A stretch of 64,000 nt of DNA from an uncultured Alphaproteobacteria bacterium (lineage in GTDB: Bacteria; Pseudomonadota; Alphaproteobacteria; Rhizobiales; Beijerinckiaceae), in NCBI GenBank assembly GCA_937988775.1, contig CALKHP010000030.1, positions 1-64,000 on the forward strand, read 5' to 3'. This document shows positions 37,680 to 45,543 of this stretch, in pieces. Position 1 is the stretch's first letter, and the number at the start of each line of letters is the position of its first letter. The notes under the pieces were generated by a model. The model ran no database searches and had not been told where the DNA came from. It saw nothing but the letters and a program-made list of their open reading frames with translations. A program made the position numbers and the translations under genes.

Positions 37680-38756
37680 ATGCGCGTTGCGATTCTCGGT
37701 GCCGGCTCCATTGCCTATGGCGGTGCGGCCTTTCTTTCGCAGCAGGGCCATGATCCCGTGCTGTGGTCGCCTTCCGGCAAGCGCGGCCAGGCGCTGGCCA
37801 AGGGCGAAGCCCTGGTCGCCAAGGGCGCCGTCGAGGGCAGTTTCAAGGTTGCCGTCGCAGCCAGTTGCAGGGACGCCGTGCAAGGGGCGCAGGCCGTACT
37901 GATCGCCCTGCCCGCCAACGGCCATAAACTGGTGATCGATGCGGCCGCCCCCCATCTCAAGCCGGATCAGACGATCATCATCTCCTCGCATACCTCCTTC
38001 AGCGGACTTTACCTCGCCAAGCTGCTCGCCAAACGCGGCATCAGCGTGCCGATCGTCGCCTGGGGCACCACGGTGACGGCTGGCCGCCAGACCAGCGACG
38101 CGGGCGTCAACGTCGCGGTCGTGCGCGCCAAGGTCGATGCGGCCGTGCTTCCGGTATCGGCGACCGCGCCCGCACTCACCCTGTGCAAGACCCTGTTCGG
38201 CGATCGCTTTATCGAGCGGCCGGATATGCTGGCCATCGCGCTCAGCAACCTCAATCCGCAGAACCACATGGGGATCGCGCTGTGCAACTTCACGCGCATG
38301 GAGAAGGGCGAGCAGTGGGGGCAGAACGACAACATCACCACCTCGGTCGGCAACCTGCTGCAGGCGTTGGATGCCGAACGGCTGGCGATCGCCGCCGCTG
38401 TCGGCCACAAGGTCCGCACCATCCAGGAGCATTATCATCTATCGTTTCACGTGCCACCCGGGCCGGTCGGCGAGATGTCGCGCGCCATTGTCAGCCGGGG
38501 CGGCGACGGCAAGGGGCCGCCGACCATCGACACGCGCTACGTGCTCGAGGATGCGCCATACGGACTGCTGCCGACCGTGCTGCTCGGCCGGCTCGCCGGC
38601 GTCGAGGCGCCCTTGCATGCCGCCGGCATTCGCATCTTCTCGGCTCTTTACGGCCACGACCTCGCCGCTGAAAATGACCTGTTGCCGGAGCTAGGCCTTG
38701 AGGCGATGGACCTTGACCGCCTGCGCACCCTCGTGCGCGACGGTTGGCAGAACTGA
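37680..38756 (+). CDS. Octopine/nopaline dehydrogenase-family protein
   Basis: The 358-residue protein has an N-terminal NAD(P) fold (RVAILGAGSIAYGGAAFLSQ, ALIALPANG-type strand VLIALPANGHKLVIDAAAPH) and the Octopine_DH domain with SNLNPQNHMGIALCNFTRME. It continues EHYHLSFHVPPGPVGEMSR, DTRYVLEDAPYGLLPTVLLG and LYGHDLAAENDLLPELGLEA. Family enzymes reversibly split or form opines (N-carboxyalkyl amino acids) with NAD(P)H; the NPxxH histidine is the usual catalytic residue. In an uptake operon with oxidases it more likely degrades than makes an opine, though that is inference. Last intact gene of the operon. Confidence 0.88.
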   Translation: MRVAILGAGSIAYGGAAFLSQQGHDPVLWSPSGKRGQALAKGEALVAKGAVEGSFKVAVAASCRDAVQGAQAVLIALPANGHKLVIDAAAPHLKPDQTIIISSHTSFSGLYLAKLLAKRGISVPIVAWGTTVTAGRQTSDAGVNVAVVRAKVDAAVLPVSATAPALTLCKTLFGDRFIERPDMLAIALSNLNPQNHMGIALCNFTRMEKGEQWGQNDNITTSVGNLLQALDAERLAIAAAVGHKVRTIQEHYHLSFHVPPGPVGEMSRAIVSRGGDGKGPPTIDTRYVLEDAPYGLLPTVLLGRLAGVEAPLHAAGIRIFSALYGHDLAAENDLLPELGLEAMDLDRLRTLVRDGWQN

Positions 38757-38770
38757 TCGGCGAGCCCACC

Positions 38771-39342
38771 ATGACGGCGGATAAGGACGGTATCGTTATC
38801 GTCGGCGGAGGCATCTATGGCGCCAGCGTCGCCTATGACCTCGCCAGCGCCGGCCAGCGCGTCACCCTGCTAAGCCAGAGAGATCGCCTACGGCGGCCCG
38901 GGAGAATGCGGGGTTCGCGCAGCAAACCGCAACATGCGGGCGTTGCCAGTCGTCGCGCTCGCCCAGAGACGCGGGAAGGCCCTGCAGGAGACGATCGCCG
39001 GCGGCGTCGGCTGTCGGCGCATCGGCGGCTTCCAAGTCTTCGACACCCAATGGCCAACGCAAGAGCGAAGTACTGGCGGAGATCACGGCGTGGGCGCACG
39101 TAGGAAGCGCTTGGCATCCCAGCACGGTTCTGGGGCAGGACGAGGTCCTGAAGATGGAGCCGAAACTGTCAGCCGGCATCGCCGGCGCGCTGTTCTGCCC
39201 GAGTGACCGGGTTGGCGATCACACCTTCGCCACGCGCCAGCTGGCAGCGGTGGCCCAGAAGGCCGGCGGGGCTGCCATCCGGACCAGTGCCAAGGTCATG
39301 GAGGTGCTGCACGACAAGGACACGGCAACCGCATCAGGCTGA
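38771..39342 (+). pseudogene. DAO-family FAD oxidoreductase, multiply frameshifted
   Basis: It begins as a normal flavoprotein (DGIVIVGGGIYGASVAYDLA, SAGQRVTLL), then shifts frame near 38880 to MRALPVVALAQRRGKALQET and IGGFQVFDTQWPT, and again to KLSAGIAGALFCPSDRVGDH. A stop at 39340 ends it less than half-way through the family length. It starts 15 bases after the dehydrogenase gene and was probably the last member of the opine operon before decay. Confidence 0.75.
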
Positions 39343-39354
39343 GTGACGCGTAAT

Positions 39355-39640
39355 CCGGATTATTTCCTCGACCGGCTGACCAACTATGGCGCGCTTTTTC
39401 TCCGGCCTCGGACCAATGTGGCATTCAGCGACAAGATCATCGGCACCAATCACACGCTGCCTATCCGAACAGCTGCGCGATACACCGACGGGCTTTGGGT
39501 GGAAAATTCCTCAAGACCGTCACGTATCAGCGCGTGCTGACCGATGAGGCATCCGCCGTGATCTGTGCATACTGCTCCAGGCAGTGCGCATTGGAAGGTT
39601 TCGCCGGCCACACTGAGCAAGCCAACATTAGAGCAGCACC
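39355..39640 (+). pseudogene. Histidinol dehydrogenase (hisD-like) C-terminal fragment, frameshifted
   Basis: The translation reads DYFLDRLTNYGALFLRPRTN, VAFSDKIIGTNHTLPIRTAA and RYTDGLW, then shifts frame to KFLKTVTYQRVLTDEASAVI and LEGFAGHTEQANIRA. These are the conserved last 90 residues of histidinol dehydrogenase, including the GTNHTLP box. The rest of the gene is absent. HisD-like paralogues occur in catabolic clusters, so this need not be a piece of the biosynthetic gene. Confidence 0.75.
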
Positions 39641-39719
39641 CGACCTGATTGAATCGGGAGGGATTCCCAAATCGGCTCGGATCTGATTCAGACTGTCTGT
39701 CGGATGGAGGCTGGCGGAC

Positions 39720-40106
39720 ATGTCGAGATCTCTGTCGATCGACCTTCGGGTTCGCGTTCTTGCAGCGGTCGCGGCCGGTGCGACACATCGGGCGGCAGCC
39801 AAGCGTTTTGGGGTGAGCGCCGCCAGCGTCAGCCGCTGGCGCAATCGGGCGCGCGATCAGGGCGATCCACGTCCCAAGGCACTGGGCGGCGACCGGCGTT
39901 CCGATCGGATCGAGGCTCATCATGAAGCGGTGATGGCGGCGCTTGAACCGGGCCGGACCACCACCATCGAGGAAGTTCGCTCGAGACTGGCGAAGCAGGG
40001 TCTCATCTTCGGCTTCGGCACGATCCAGCGCCTCTTCGCGCGTCACACCATCACGCGCAAAAAAAGACCGCGCACGCCACCGAGCAAGATCGCCCCGACG
40101 TCCTGA
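39720..40106 (+). mobile_element. IS630-family transposase, N-terminal HTH part
   Basis: 128 residues with MSRSLSIDLRVRVLAAVAAG, THRAAAKRFGVSAASVSRWR and RSRLAKQGLIFGFGTIQRLF, the HTH region (OrfA) of IS630 elements. The frame then reaches the usual RKKRPRTPPSKIAP junction with the DDE part, but no DDE domain follows. It is truncated and inactive, and marks the right edge of the debris-rich accessory region. Confidence 0.85.
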
Positions 40107-40503
40107 CCCAGCGCGGTCGTTCTCGGCGATGGTAAGCGGCGTAAGCGTCCGTCCGCCCGGACATATCCTTGGAGCGGGGTTTCGAAGAGATCAGAATCCT
40201 GACTTGGGCGACGAAAACTTCCAGTGATTACAGTGCCCAGCTATACCCTTTCGGGTGCGCCAGATAACCATCTGAAGACTTTCGGTCTCGAATACATGAT
40301 TTCGGCGGGCCACATCCGTCTTGCTCGCTGGTCTTGGGCTCCGTCAACAGCCTGCTTGACGATGATCCGGACAGAATAGAGGCCCTCTTATCGTTTTGGG
40401 GGCCGTTGCCGCGATGTTAACCGATTCAGCGGCTTAGATCGTTGCGGCGCGGCGCGAGACTGCGCGTGGGACTGTCTTTGGGATCGGAGCGCGCGGGTTT
40501 CGC
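40107..40503. other. Gene-free stretch right of IS630 remnant
   Basis: No supported gene on either strand. It holds the presumed promoter of the DUF4239 gene but no clear -35/-10 pair is visible, and I did not find the IS630 terminal repeats. Confidence 0.4.
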
Positions 40504-41307
40504 ATGGTATCCTTGATCAAGCTTGTGGAAGCCTATTCCGACCAGGTCATCCTCTTGGTCGGCGCCCTGTCGACGGCCCTGCTGGCGCTGGCGATAGCAT
40601 ATGCTGCGCGCCGGCTATGGTTCGCCGCGCGGCTGGAGGCGCTGGAGGAGCATAACAAGCTGGCCGATGTCGTTCATGGCAGCCTGCTCGCCTTCACGGT
40701 CTTCGTGCTCGCACTGGTTCTGTCCGACGTGCGCTCCAATCTCGGGCGCGCCGACGACATGGTGTCGCGCGAAGGCTCGTATATCTCCCGGCTCGACCGC
40801 GACCTCGGCAGCATCGGCGACGACGCGGCCGGCAAGGCGCGCGCGCAACTGAAATCCTATGTGCAAGTGGTGGCGTCCGACGAATGGCGGACGCTATCCC
40901 GCAAGGATGCCCGGCTCTCGCCGGAGGCCGATCGCGCCATAGCCGCGCTGGTGGCCGAGGTTCGGGCGATCGCAGCCGCGCATCCGGACATCGCCGGCAA
41001 TCTGCGCACCTTGATGGACAAGATCGAGGAGCATCGCCAGATCCGACAGGAGATCGCCACCAAGACCGTGCCGAACGTTTTCTGGTGGATCATCACCATG
41101 TTTCTTCTCGGCGCGATGGCGATGAACGGCCGCCACCAGCTCAACCTGACGACGCTGTCGCTGATCTCGATCCACATGGCGGCAATCGGGCTGGTGCTTG
41201 CCTTGATCGTCATCATGGACGAGCCGTTTCGCGGCGAGACGAGCATCTCGCCGGCGCCGCTGCTGAAGGCGATCTCGGCAACCGCTGCAACCGCCAGCCC
41301 CGCATAG
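40504..41307 (+). CDS. DUF4239 (bestrophin-like) membrane protein
   Basis: The 267-residue protein has two N-terminal helices (VILLVGALSTALLALAIAYA; LLAFTVFVLALVLSDV), a soluble helical middle with SREGSYISRLDRDLGSIGDD and ELK-type heptads, then two C-terminal helices (FWWIITMFLLGAMAMNG; ISIHMAAIGLVLALIVIMDE). This layout fits the DUF4239 family, related in shape to bestrophin channels. Its function is not established. No operon partner is obvious. Confidence 0.75.
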   Translation: MVSLIKLVEAYSDQVILLVGALSTALLALAIAYAARRLWFAARLEALEEHNKLADVVHGSLLAFTVFVLALVLSDVRSNLGRADDMVSREGSYISRLDRDLGSIGDDAAGKARAQLKSYVQVVASDEWRTLSRKDARLSPEADRAIAALVAEVRAIAAAHPDIAGNLRTLMDKIEEHRQIRQEIATKTVPNVFWWIITMFLLGAMAMNGRHQLNLTTLSLISIHMAAIGLVLALIVIMDEPFRGETSISPAPLLKAISATAATASPA

Positions 41308-41333
41308 GCGGCAATTCCCGCCTATGCGGGAAT
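41302..41333 (+). terminator. Overlapping alternative hairpins after the DUF4239 gene
   Basis: GCATAGGCG at 41302-41310 pairs with CGCCTATGC at 41319-41327, overlapping the stop codon. ATTCCCGC at 41314-41321 also pairs with GCGGGAAT at 41326-41333. The two hairpins exclude each other. There is no T-run, so it could equally be a generic intergenic repeat. Confidence 0.4.
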
Positions 41334-41399
41334 TCCGGAACAAAGCGGCGCACCGCCGCGTTCCCCCGGCCAGACCCACCAAGCAAAGGATTTGTGCTT

Positions 41400-41738
41400 A
41401 TGGCCGAGACCCCATCCGTCGACGAAGTCCGCGGCGCCCTCGAAAAACAGATTTCCGATCTCAAGAAGGAAGTGTCGGCGCTGAGCAAGTCGTTTGCGTC
41501 CAGGGCTTCCGACAAGCTGTCCAGCGCGCGCGACTATGCCGAAGACGCCTATGACGAGGCCAACGACCGTGCCGAAGGCACCGTGCGGCAGGTTCGCCAT
41601 CAGGCGCAGGCCGTCGCCGGCGCCATCCGGGACAACCCCGGCACCGCCGCCACTGTGCTGTCCTCGGCCGGTATTGCCGGCTTCCTGCTCGGCATGGTCG
41701 TCGGCAATCTGATGGCGAGCAATTCACGGCGCTGGTAG
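41400..41738 (+). CDS. DUF883/ElaB-YqjD-type membrane-anchored protein
   Basis: The 112-residue protein begins MAETPSVDEVRGALEKQISD. It has an amphipathic helical middle (KLSSARDYAEDAYDEANDRA) and a C-terminal helix with small residues (AGIAGFLLGMVVGNLMA) ending in basic NSRRW. This is the layout of YqjD/ElaB proteins, inner-membrane proteins that bind ribosomes in stationary phase in E. coli. The start was chosen because similarity begins here. The role in this organism is inferred. Confidence 0.78.
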   Translation: MAETPSVDEVRGALEKQISDLKKEVSALSKSFASRASDKLSSARDYAEDAYDEANDRAEGTVRQVRHQAQAVAGAIRDNPGTAATVLSSAGIAGFLLGMVVGNLMASNSRRW

Positions 41739-41814
41739 CAACATTGCCCGGCCGCTTCACGCGGTGAGAGAATCAGTGCATTCTCTTCTTGTTTCCTCTC
41801 CCAACTCTACTTGG

Positions 41815-41832
41815 CGCCCGCTTCCGCGGGCG
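41815..41832. terminator. Hairpin between convergent DUF883 and tgt genes
   Basis: CGCCCGC and GCGGGCG flank a TTCC loop seven bases beyond the tgt stop. It lies between two converging genes and may end both, but lacks a clear T-run in either direction. Confidence 0.45.
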
Positions 41833-41838
41833 TCCTTG

Positions 41839-42975
41839 TCAGGTGGATAGCGGCGCGATGTCGCCGCGCTGCCAGCCTTCGTAGGTCTCGGCCATGAAAT
41901 CGGCATAGCGGCCGGCGGCGATCGCGGCGCGCGCGCCTGCGGTCAGGTGCTGATAATAGGCGAGGTTGATCGCGGTCAGCAGCATACGGCCGAGCATCTC
42001 GTCGGCCTTGGTGAGGTGATGGAGATAGGCGCGCGAATAGAGCCGCGCCGGCTCCCAATCCGAGGCTTCATCGAGCGGACGCGGATCGTCGGCATGGCGG
42101 GCGTTGCGCAGGTTGATGCGGCCGAAGCGCGTATAGGCGGTGCCGTGGCGCCCGGCCCGCGTCGGCATCACGCAGTCGAACTGGTCGATGCCGCGCGCGA
42201 TCGATTGCAGCAGGTCGTCCGGCGTGCCGACGCCCATCAGGTAGCGCGGCCTGGTGGCGGGCAGCAGTGGTTCGACCGCCTCGATCATCGCCAGCATCGT
42301 CGCCTGCGGCTCGCCGACGGCGAGGCCGCCAATCGCCAGCCCGTAGAACGCCATGCCTGCGAGTTCGCGCGCGCTCTCCTGGCGCAACGCGACATCGTCG
42401 CCGCCCTGCACGATGCCGTAGAGCGCGCGCCCGACCGGCTCCCCGAAGGCAACGCGGCTGCGCTCAGCCCAGCGCAGCGACAGTTGCATGGCGCGGGCAA
42501 TCTCGTCGCGGCTTGTCGGCAGCTTGACGCATTCGTCGAGCTGCATGGCGATATCGGCGCCGAGCAGGCCCTGGATCTCGATCGAGCGCTCGGGCGTGAG
42601 CAGATACGGCGCGCCGTCGATATGGGATTGGAAGCGCACGCCGTTTTCGTCGAGTTTGCGCAACTGCGCCAGCGACATCACCTGAAAGCCGCCGGAATCG
42701 GTCAGGATCGGATGCGGCCAGTTCATCAGCTTGTGCAGGCCGCCGAGCCGCGCCACCCGTTCGGCACCCGGCCGCAGCATCAGGTGGTAGGTGTTGCCGA
42801 GGATGATATCGGCGCCGAGCGCCCTCACCTCGCCCGGATGCATCCCCTTGACGGTCGCCTGCGTGCCGACCGGCATGAAGGCCGGCGTGCGAATGATGCC
42901 GCGCGGCGTATGGATTTCACCGGTGCGCGCCGCGTTATCCTGCGCCAGCACTCTGAACGAAAACGCTTCGCTCAT
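41839..42975 (-). CDS. tgt: Queuine tRNA-ribosyltransferase
   Basis: Exchanges guanine-34 for preQ1 in GUN-anticodon tRNAs. The 378-residue TIM barrel starts MSEAFSFRVLAQDNAARTGE and shows TPAFMPVGTQATVKGMHP, LTDSGGFQVMSLAQLR with the catalytic Asp region, ALYGIVQGGDDVALR and RPRYLMGVGTPDDLLQSIAR. DQFDCVMPTRAGRHGTAYTR follows. The Zn-site cysteines seen in the E. coli C-terminal region are not evident in the tail here (DWEPARLYSRAYLHHLTKAD). The ATG overlaps the queA stop (ATGA), so the pair is coupled. Confidence 0.97.
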   Translation of the reverse strand: MSEAFSFRVLAQDNAARTGEIHTPRGIIRTPAFMPVGTQATVKGMHPGEVRALGADIILGNTYHLMLRPGAERVARLGGLHKLMNWPHPILTDSGGFQVMSLAQLRKLDENGVRFQSHIDGAPYLLTPERSIEIQGLLGADIAMQLDECVKLPTSRDEIARAMQLSLRWAERSRVAFGEPVGRALYGIVQGGDDVALRQESARELAGMAFYGLAIGGLAVGEPQATMLAMIEAVEPLLPATRPRYLMGVGTPDDLLQSIARGIDQFDCVMPTRAGRHGTAYTRFGRINLRNARHADDPRPLDEASDWEPARLYSRAYLHHLTKADEMLGRMLLTAINLAYYQHLTAGARAAIAAGRYADFMAETYEGWQRGDIAPLST

Positions 42976-44054
42976 GCGTCGGCTCGGAACAGCAGGCTGG
43001 CATCGCCGTAGGAATAGAAGCGGTAGCCGGCAGCTATCGCGTGGGCATAGGCGCGGCGCATGGTGTCGAGGCCGCAAAACGCCGAGACCAGCATGAACAG
43101 CGTCGATTTCGGCAAATGGAAATTGGTCATCAGCACATCGACCGCCTTGAAGCGGTAGCCCGGCGTGATGAAGATCGAGGTGTCGCCGGCAAACGGCCGG
43201 ATGACGTCGTCCTCGCCGACCGCGCTCTCGAGCAACCGGAGCGAGGTGGTACCGACGGCGACGATGCGCCCGCCCCGGCGGCGCGTCTCGTTCAGCGCGG
43301 CCGCCGTCTCGGCTGACACCGTGCCCCATTCGGCATGCATGCGGTGGGCCGAGATATCCTCGACCTTGACCGGCAGGAAGGTGCCGGCGCCGACATGCAA
43401 CGTCACGAAATGGCGCGAGATGCCGCGCGCATCGAGCACCTGCATCAACGCGGGCGTGAAATGCAGGCCCGCCGTGGGCGCCGCGACGGCGCCATCCTCG
43501 CGGGCATAAAGCGTCTGGTAATCGGCGAGGTCGCGCTCGTCCTCGAGGCGCTTGCTGGCGATATAGGGCGGCAGCGGCATGCGGCCGAATTCGAGCAGGG
43601 CATGGTCGAGCGCCGGCCCAGAAAAATCGAAATCGATCAGCACGTCGCCTTCATCGAATTTTTCGACGACGGTGGCATCGAGCGTCGCCAGGAAACAGAC
43701 CGCGTCGCCGCCTTCGCCGAATTGCAGGCGGTCTCCGGCGGCAAGCTTCTTGCCCGGCCGTGCGAAGGCGCGCCAGCGCGCCTCGCCCTCGCGTTTGTGC
43801 AGCGTGATCTCGATATTGGCGCGCAGCTCACCGCGATGGCGGATGCCGGAGAGCCGCGCCGGGATGACGCGCGTGTCGTTGAACACCATGGCGTCGCCCG
43901 GCCGCAGCAGGGCGGCGAGATCGCGCACGCCATGATCATGCAGACCATCGCCATCGACGACCAGCAGCCGGGCGGCGTCGCGCGGCTCGGCCGGGCGCAG
44001 CGCGATGCTGTCCTCCGGCAGGGCGAAATCGAAATCCGACAGCCATTGCGCCAT
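42972..44054 (-). CDS. queA: SAM:tRNA ribosyltransferase-isomerase
   Basis: Makes epoxyqueuosine in tRNA from preQ1 and SAM. The 360-residue protein reads LSDFDFALPEDSIALRPAEP, MVFNDTRVIPARLSGI, LPPYIASKRLEDERDLADYQ and ARSDGAVAAPTAGLHFT-like EDGAVAAPTAGLHFTPALMQ, with VTLHVGAGTFLPVKVEDISA, FHLPKSTLFMLVSAFCG and YRFYSYGDASLL. I chose ATG 44054; GTG 44069 overlaps the MAPEG gene stop and is an alternative. It forms a unit with tgt and probably the MAPEG gene. Confidence 0.97.
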   Translation of the reverse strand: MAQWLSDFDFALPEDSIALRPAEPRDAARLLVVDGDGLHDHGVRDLAALLRPGDAMVFNDTRVIPARLSGIRHRGELRANIEITLHKREGEARWRAFARPGKKLAAGDRLQFGEGGDAVCFLATLDATVVEKFDEGDVLIDFDFSGPALDHALLEFGRMPLPPYIASKRLEDERDLADYQTLYAREDGAVAAPTAGLHFTPALMQVLDARGISRHFVTLHVGAGTFLPVKVEDISAHRMHAEWGTVSAETAAALNETRRRGGRIVAVGTTSLRLLESAVGEDDVIRPFAGDTSIFITPGYRFKAVDVLMTNFHLPKSTLFMLVSAFCGLDTMRRAYAHAIAAGYRFYSYGDASLLFRADA

Positions 44055-44065
44055 GACGCTGTCAC

Positions 44066-44485
44066 TCACGACCGCGTCACCAGCTTGATGGTGACCACCA
44101 GCCACATGCCGACCAGCGCGATGATGCCGATCAGGTAGGCCCCGCCGCGCAGGCGCACGATGTTGCTGCCAAGGTGGATGCAGGCATGCAGCACGCGGCT
44201 TGCCACGAAAATCCAGGCGAGCACCGCCATCAGCCAATTGACCGCGCCGACATGCATCGCGGTCAGGATCAGCACGTAGAACAGCACCGGCGTTTCGAAC
44301 TGGTTGGCGAAATTGTTGCCGAATTGCCGGGCGCGGTCAGGCCAGCGGCTGGAATCGAGCGCGATATCCTCGACCCGAACCTCGCGGTGCGTCAGCGCGC
44401 GCATGCGCAAACCCGCCATGCCGATCATGACGATGAAGGTCAGCAGCACCTGCGCCAGGAGCGGGTAGAGAAGCGTGAGCGGCAT
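44066..44485 (-). CDS. MAPEG-family membrane protein
   Basis: 139 residues with four predicted helices: LLYPLLAQVLLTFIVMIGMA, VLFYVLILTAMHVGAVNWL, MAVLAWIFVASRVLHACIHL and YLIGIIALVGMWLVVTIKLV. The RQFGNNFANQFETPVLFY motif is characteristic of bacterial MAPEG proteins, relatives of microsomal glutathione transferases. Enzymatic activity is not shown for most bacterial members. It precedes queA with a possible 4-base overlap, and so may be co-transcribed with queA-tgt. Confidence 0.85.
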   Translation of the reverse strand: MPLTLLYPLLAQVLLTFIVMIGMAGLRMRALTHREVRVEDIALDSSRWPDRARQFGNNFANQFETPVLFYVLILTAMHVGAVNWLMAVLAWIFVASRVLHACIHLGSNIVRLRGGAYLIGIIALVGMWLVVTIKLVTRS

Positions 44486-44593
44486 GCCGCATCCTCCTTG
44501 GATCGCCGCCGGGCGACCCGGATGCCGGACTAGCCTTGTTCGGGCGCCGGTTCAAGCCGGGGCTTGGCGCGGGAGCGGCGCACCAACATTGAA

Positions 44594-44675
44594 CTGGATC
44601 ATCTTTCGACAGGCTCAAGATGAGGTGGCGGATCAAGTACCCCCCTCATGCTGAGCCTGTCGAAGCATGGTCCAG
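44594..44675. repeat. Imperfect long inverted repeat (32-base arms)
   Basis: The arms at 44594-44625 and 44644-44675 are imperfect reverse complements around an 18-base loop. They share the TTCGACA(A/G)GCTCA core with the perfect repeat at 53.0 kb. It is the first unit of a composite intergenic region (44486-44926) that contains no gene. Confidence 0.75.
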
Positions 44676-44700
44676 CCTGACACCTTGGCGCCCATCACAT

Positions 44701-44890
44701 CGGGATCGGCGGATCAAGTCCGCCGATGACGGCAAGGGTAAGATTTAGCCGTACTACCCATCCTCCGCCGTCATGGCCGAGCTTGACCCGGCCATCCCGA
44801 CCCGAAAAGCGCGCCGGCTGGGTCCCGGCTCAAGGCCGGGACAAAGCGTCGGGCCATGCCGGTCTTGACCCAGCACCCGGTCTATTTCAG
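44701..44890. repeat. Composite intergenic repeat copy
   Basis: The 32 bases at 44701-44732 (GGGATCGGCGGATCAAGTCC core) are identical to 61834-61865. A second block, CCGCCGTCATGGCC near 44765, also recurs at the right-hand copy. A third block at 44817-44846 (CTGGGTCCCGGCTCAAGGCC core) matches 47209-47238 with one change. The region is a mosaic of repeat modules without coding capacity. Confidence 0.75.
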
Positions 44891-44926
44891 TAGGCTAGAC
44901 GCTGTCGCTATTGAGCCGCCATCACC

Positions 44927-45466
44927 TCAGTGGCCGCTCTCGTCGGCGGCGCGGCTCGCCTCGAACAGGAACCAGGCGCGGCGCTCGGTGTCGTCGATAT
45001 AGTTCTCGAGCAGGCTGGCGGTGGCGACATCGTCATTGTCGTCGCAGACCTTGTGCGCCTTGCGCATGGCGCTGACCACCGCCTTGTTGTCATTCATCAA
45101 CTCGCGCAGCATGTCGTCCGGGCTGACGAAAGCGGCGTTGTTGTCCTTCAGGCTCTGGTGGCGGCTGATGTCGCTGATCGAGCGCAGCGTGTCGCCGCCG
45201 AGCTTGCGGATGCGCTCGGCCAGCGGATCGGTGGTGGCGAAAATCTGGTCGGCATGCTCGTCGAGCATCAGATGATAATCGCGGAAATGCGGCCCGCTCA
45301 TGTGCCAGTGGAAGTTCTTGGTCTTCAGGTAAAGCGCGAAAGCATCGGCCAGCACGCCGTTGATCGCCTCGGCGATCTGCGTGACCGCCTTCTGCGAAAG
45401 ATCGGTCGGCGTATCGAGGTTGCGGGCGCTGGGCTTGGCGGATTTCATCTTGAGCGCGGTAGCCAT
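44927..45466 (-). CDS. dps: Dps-family ferritin-like DNA-protection protein
   Basis: Dodecameric ferroxidase that stores iron and protects DNA. The ~179-residue product has KNFHWHMSGPHFRDYHLMLD with EHADQIFATTDPLAERI, which supplies the His/Asp/Glu ferroxidase residues shared between subunits. RSISDISRHQSL and the C-terminal AWFLFEASRAADESGH complete it. The N-terminal Lys-rich extension (MATALKMKSAKPSARN) could contact DNA. The start at 45466 is preceded by AAAGGACC. It stands alone between repeats and guaB. Confidence 0.93.
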   Translation of the reverse strand: MATALKMKSAKPSARNLDTPTDLSQKAVTQIAEAINGVLADAFALYLKTKNFHWHMSGPHFRDYHLMLDEHADQIFATTDPLAERIRKLGGDTLRSISDISRHQSLKDNNAAFVSPDDMLRELMNDNKAVVSAMRKAHKVCDDNDDVATASLLENYIDDTERRAWFLFEASRAADESGH

Positions 45467-45543
45467 GGCAGGTCCTTTCGGCTTGAGCGGCATCACCCGC
45501 TCAAGTCGCCAGCGCCTGAAAAGTTCCACGCCGCCGCGGCGGC

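Noticed and set aside
26656..38756. A staphylopine/pseudopaline-type metallophore biosynthesis and uptake system
   Set aside because: An opine dehydrogenase beside a Dpp-type importer fits, but no nicotianamine-synthase-like (CntL) gene or metallophore exporter is present, and the flavoenzymes favour catabolism.
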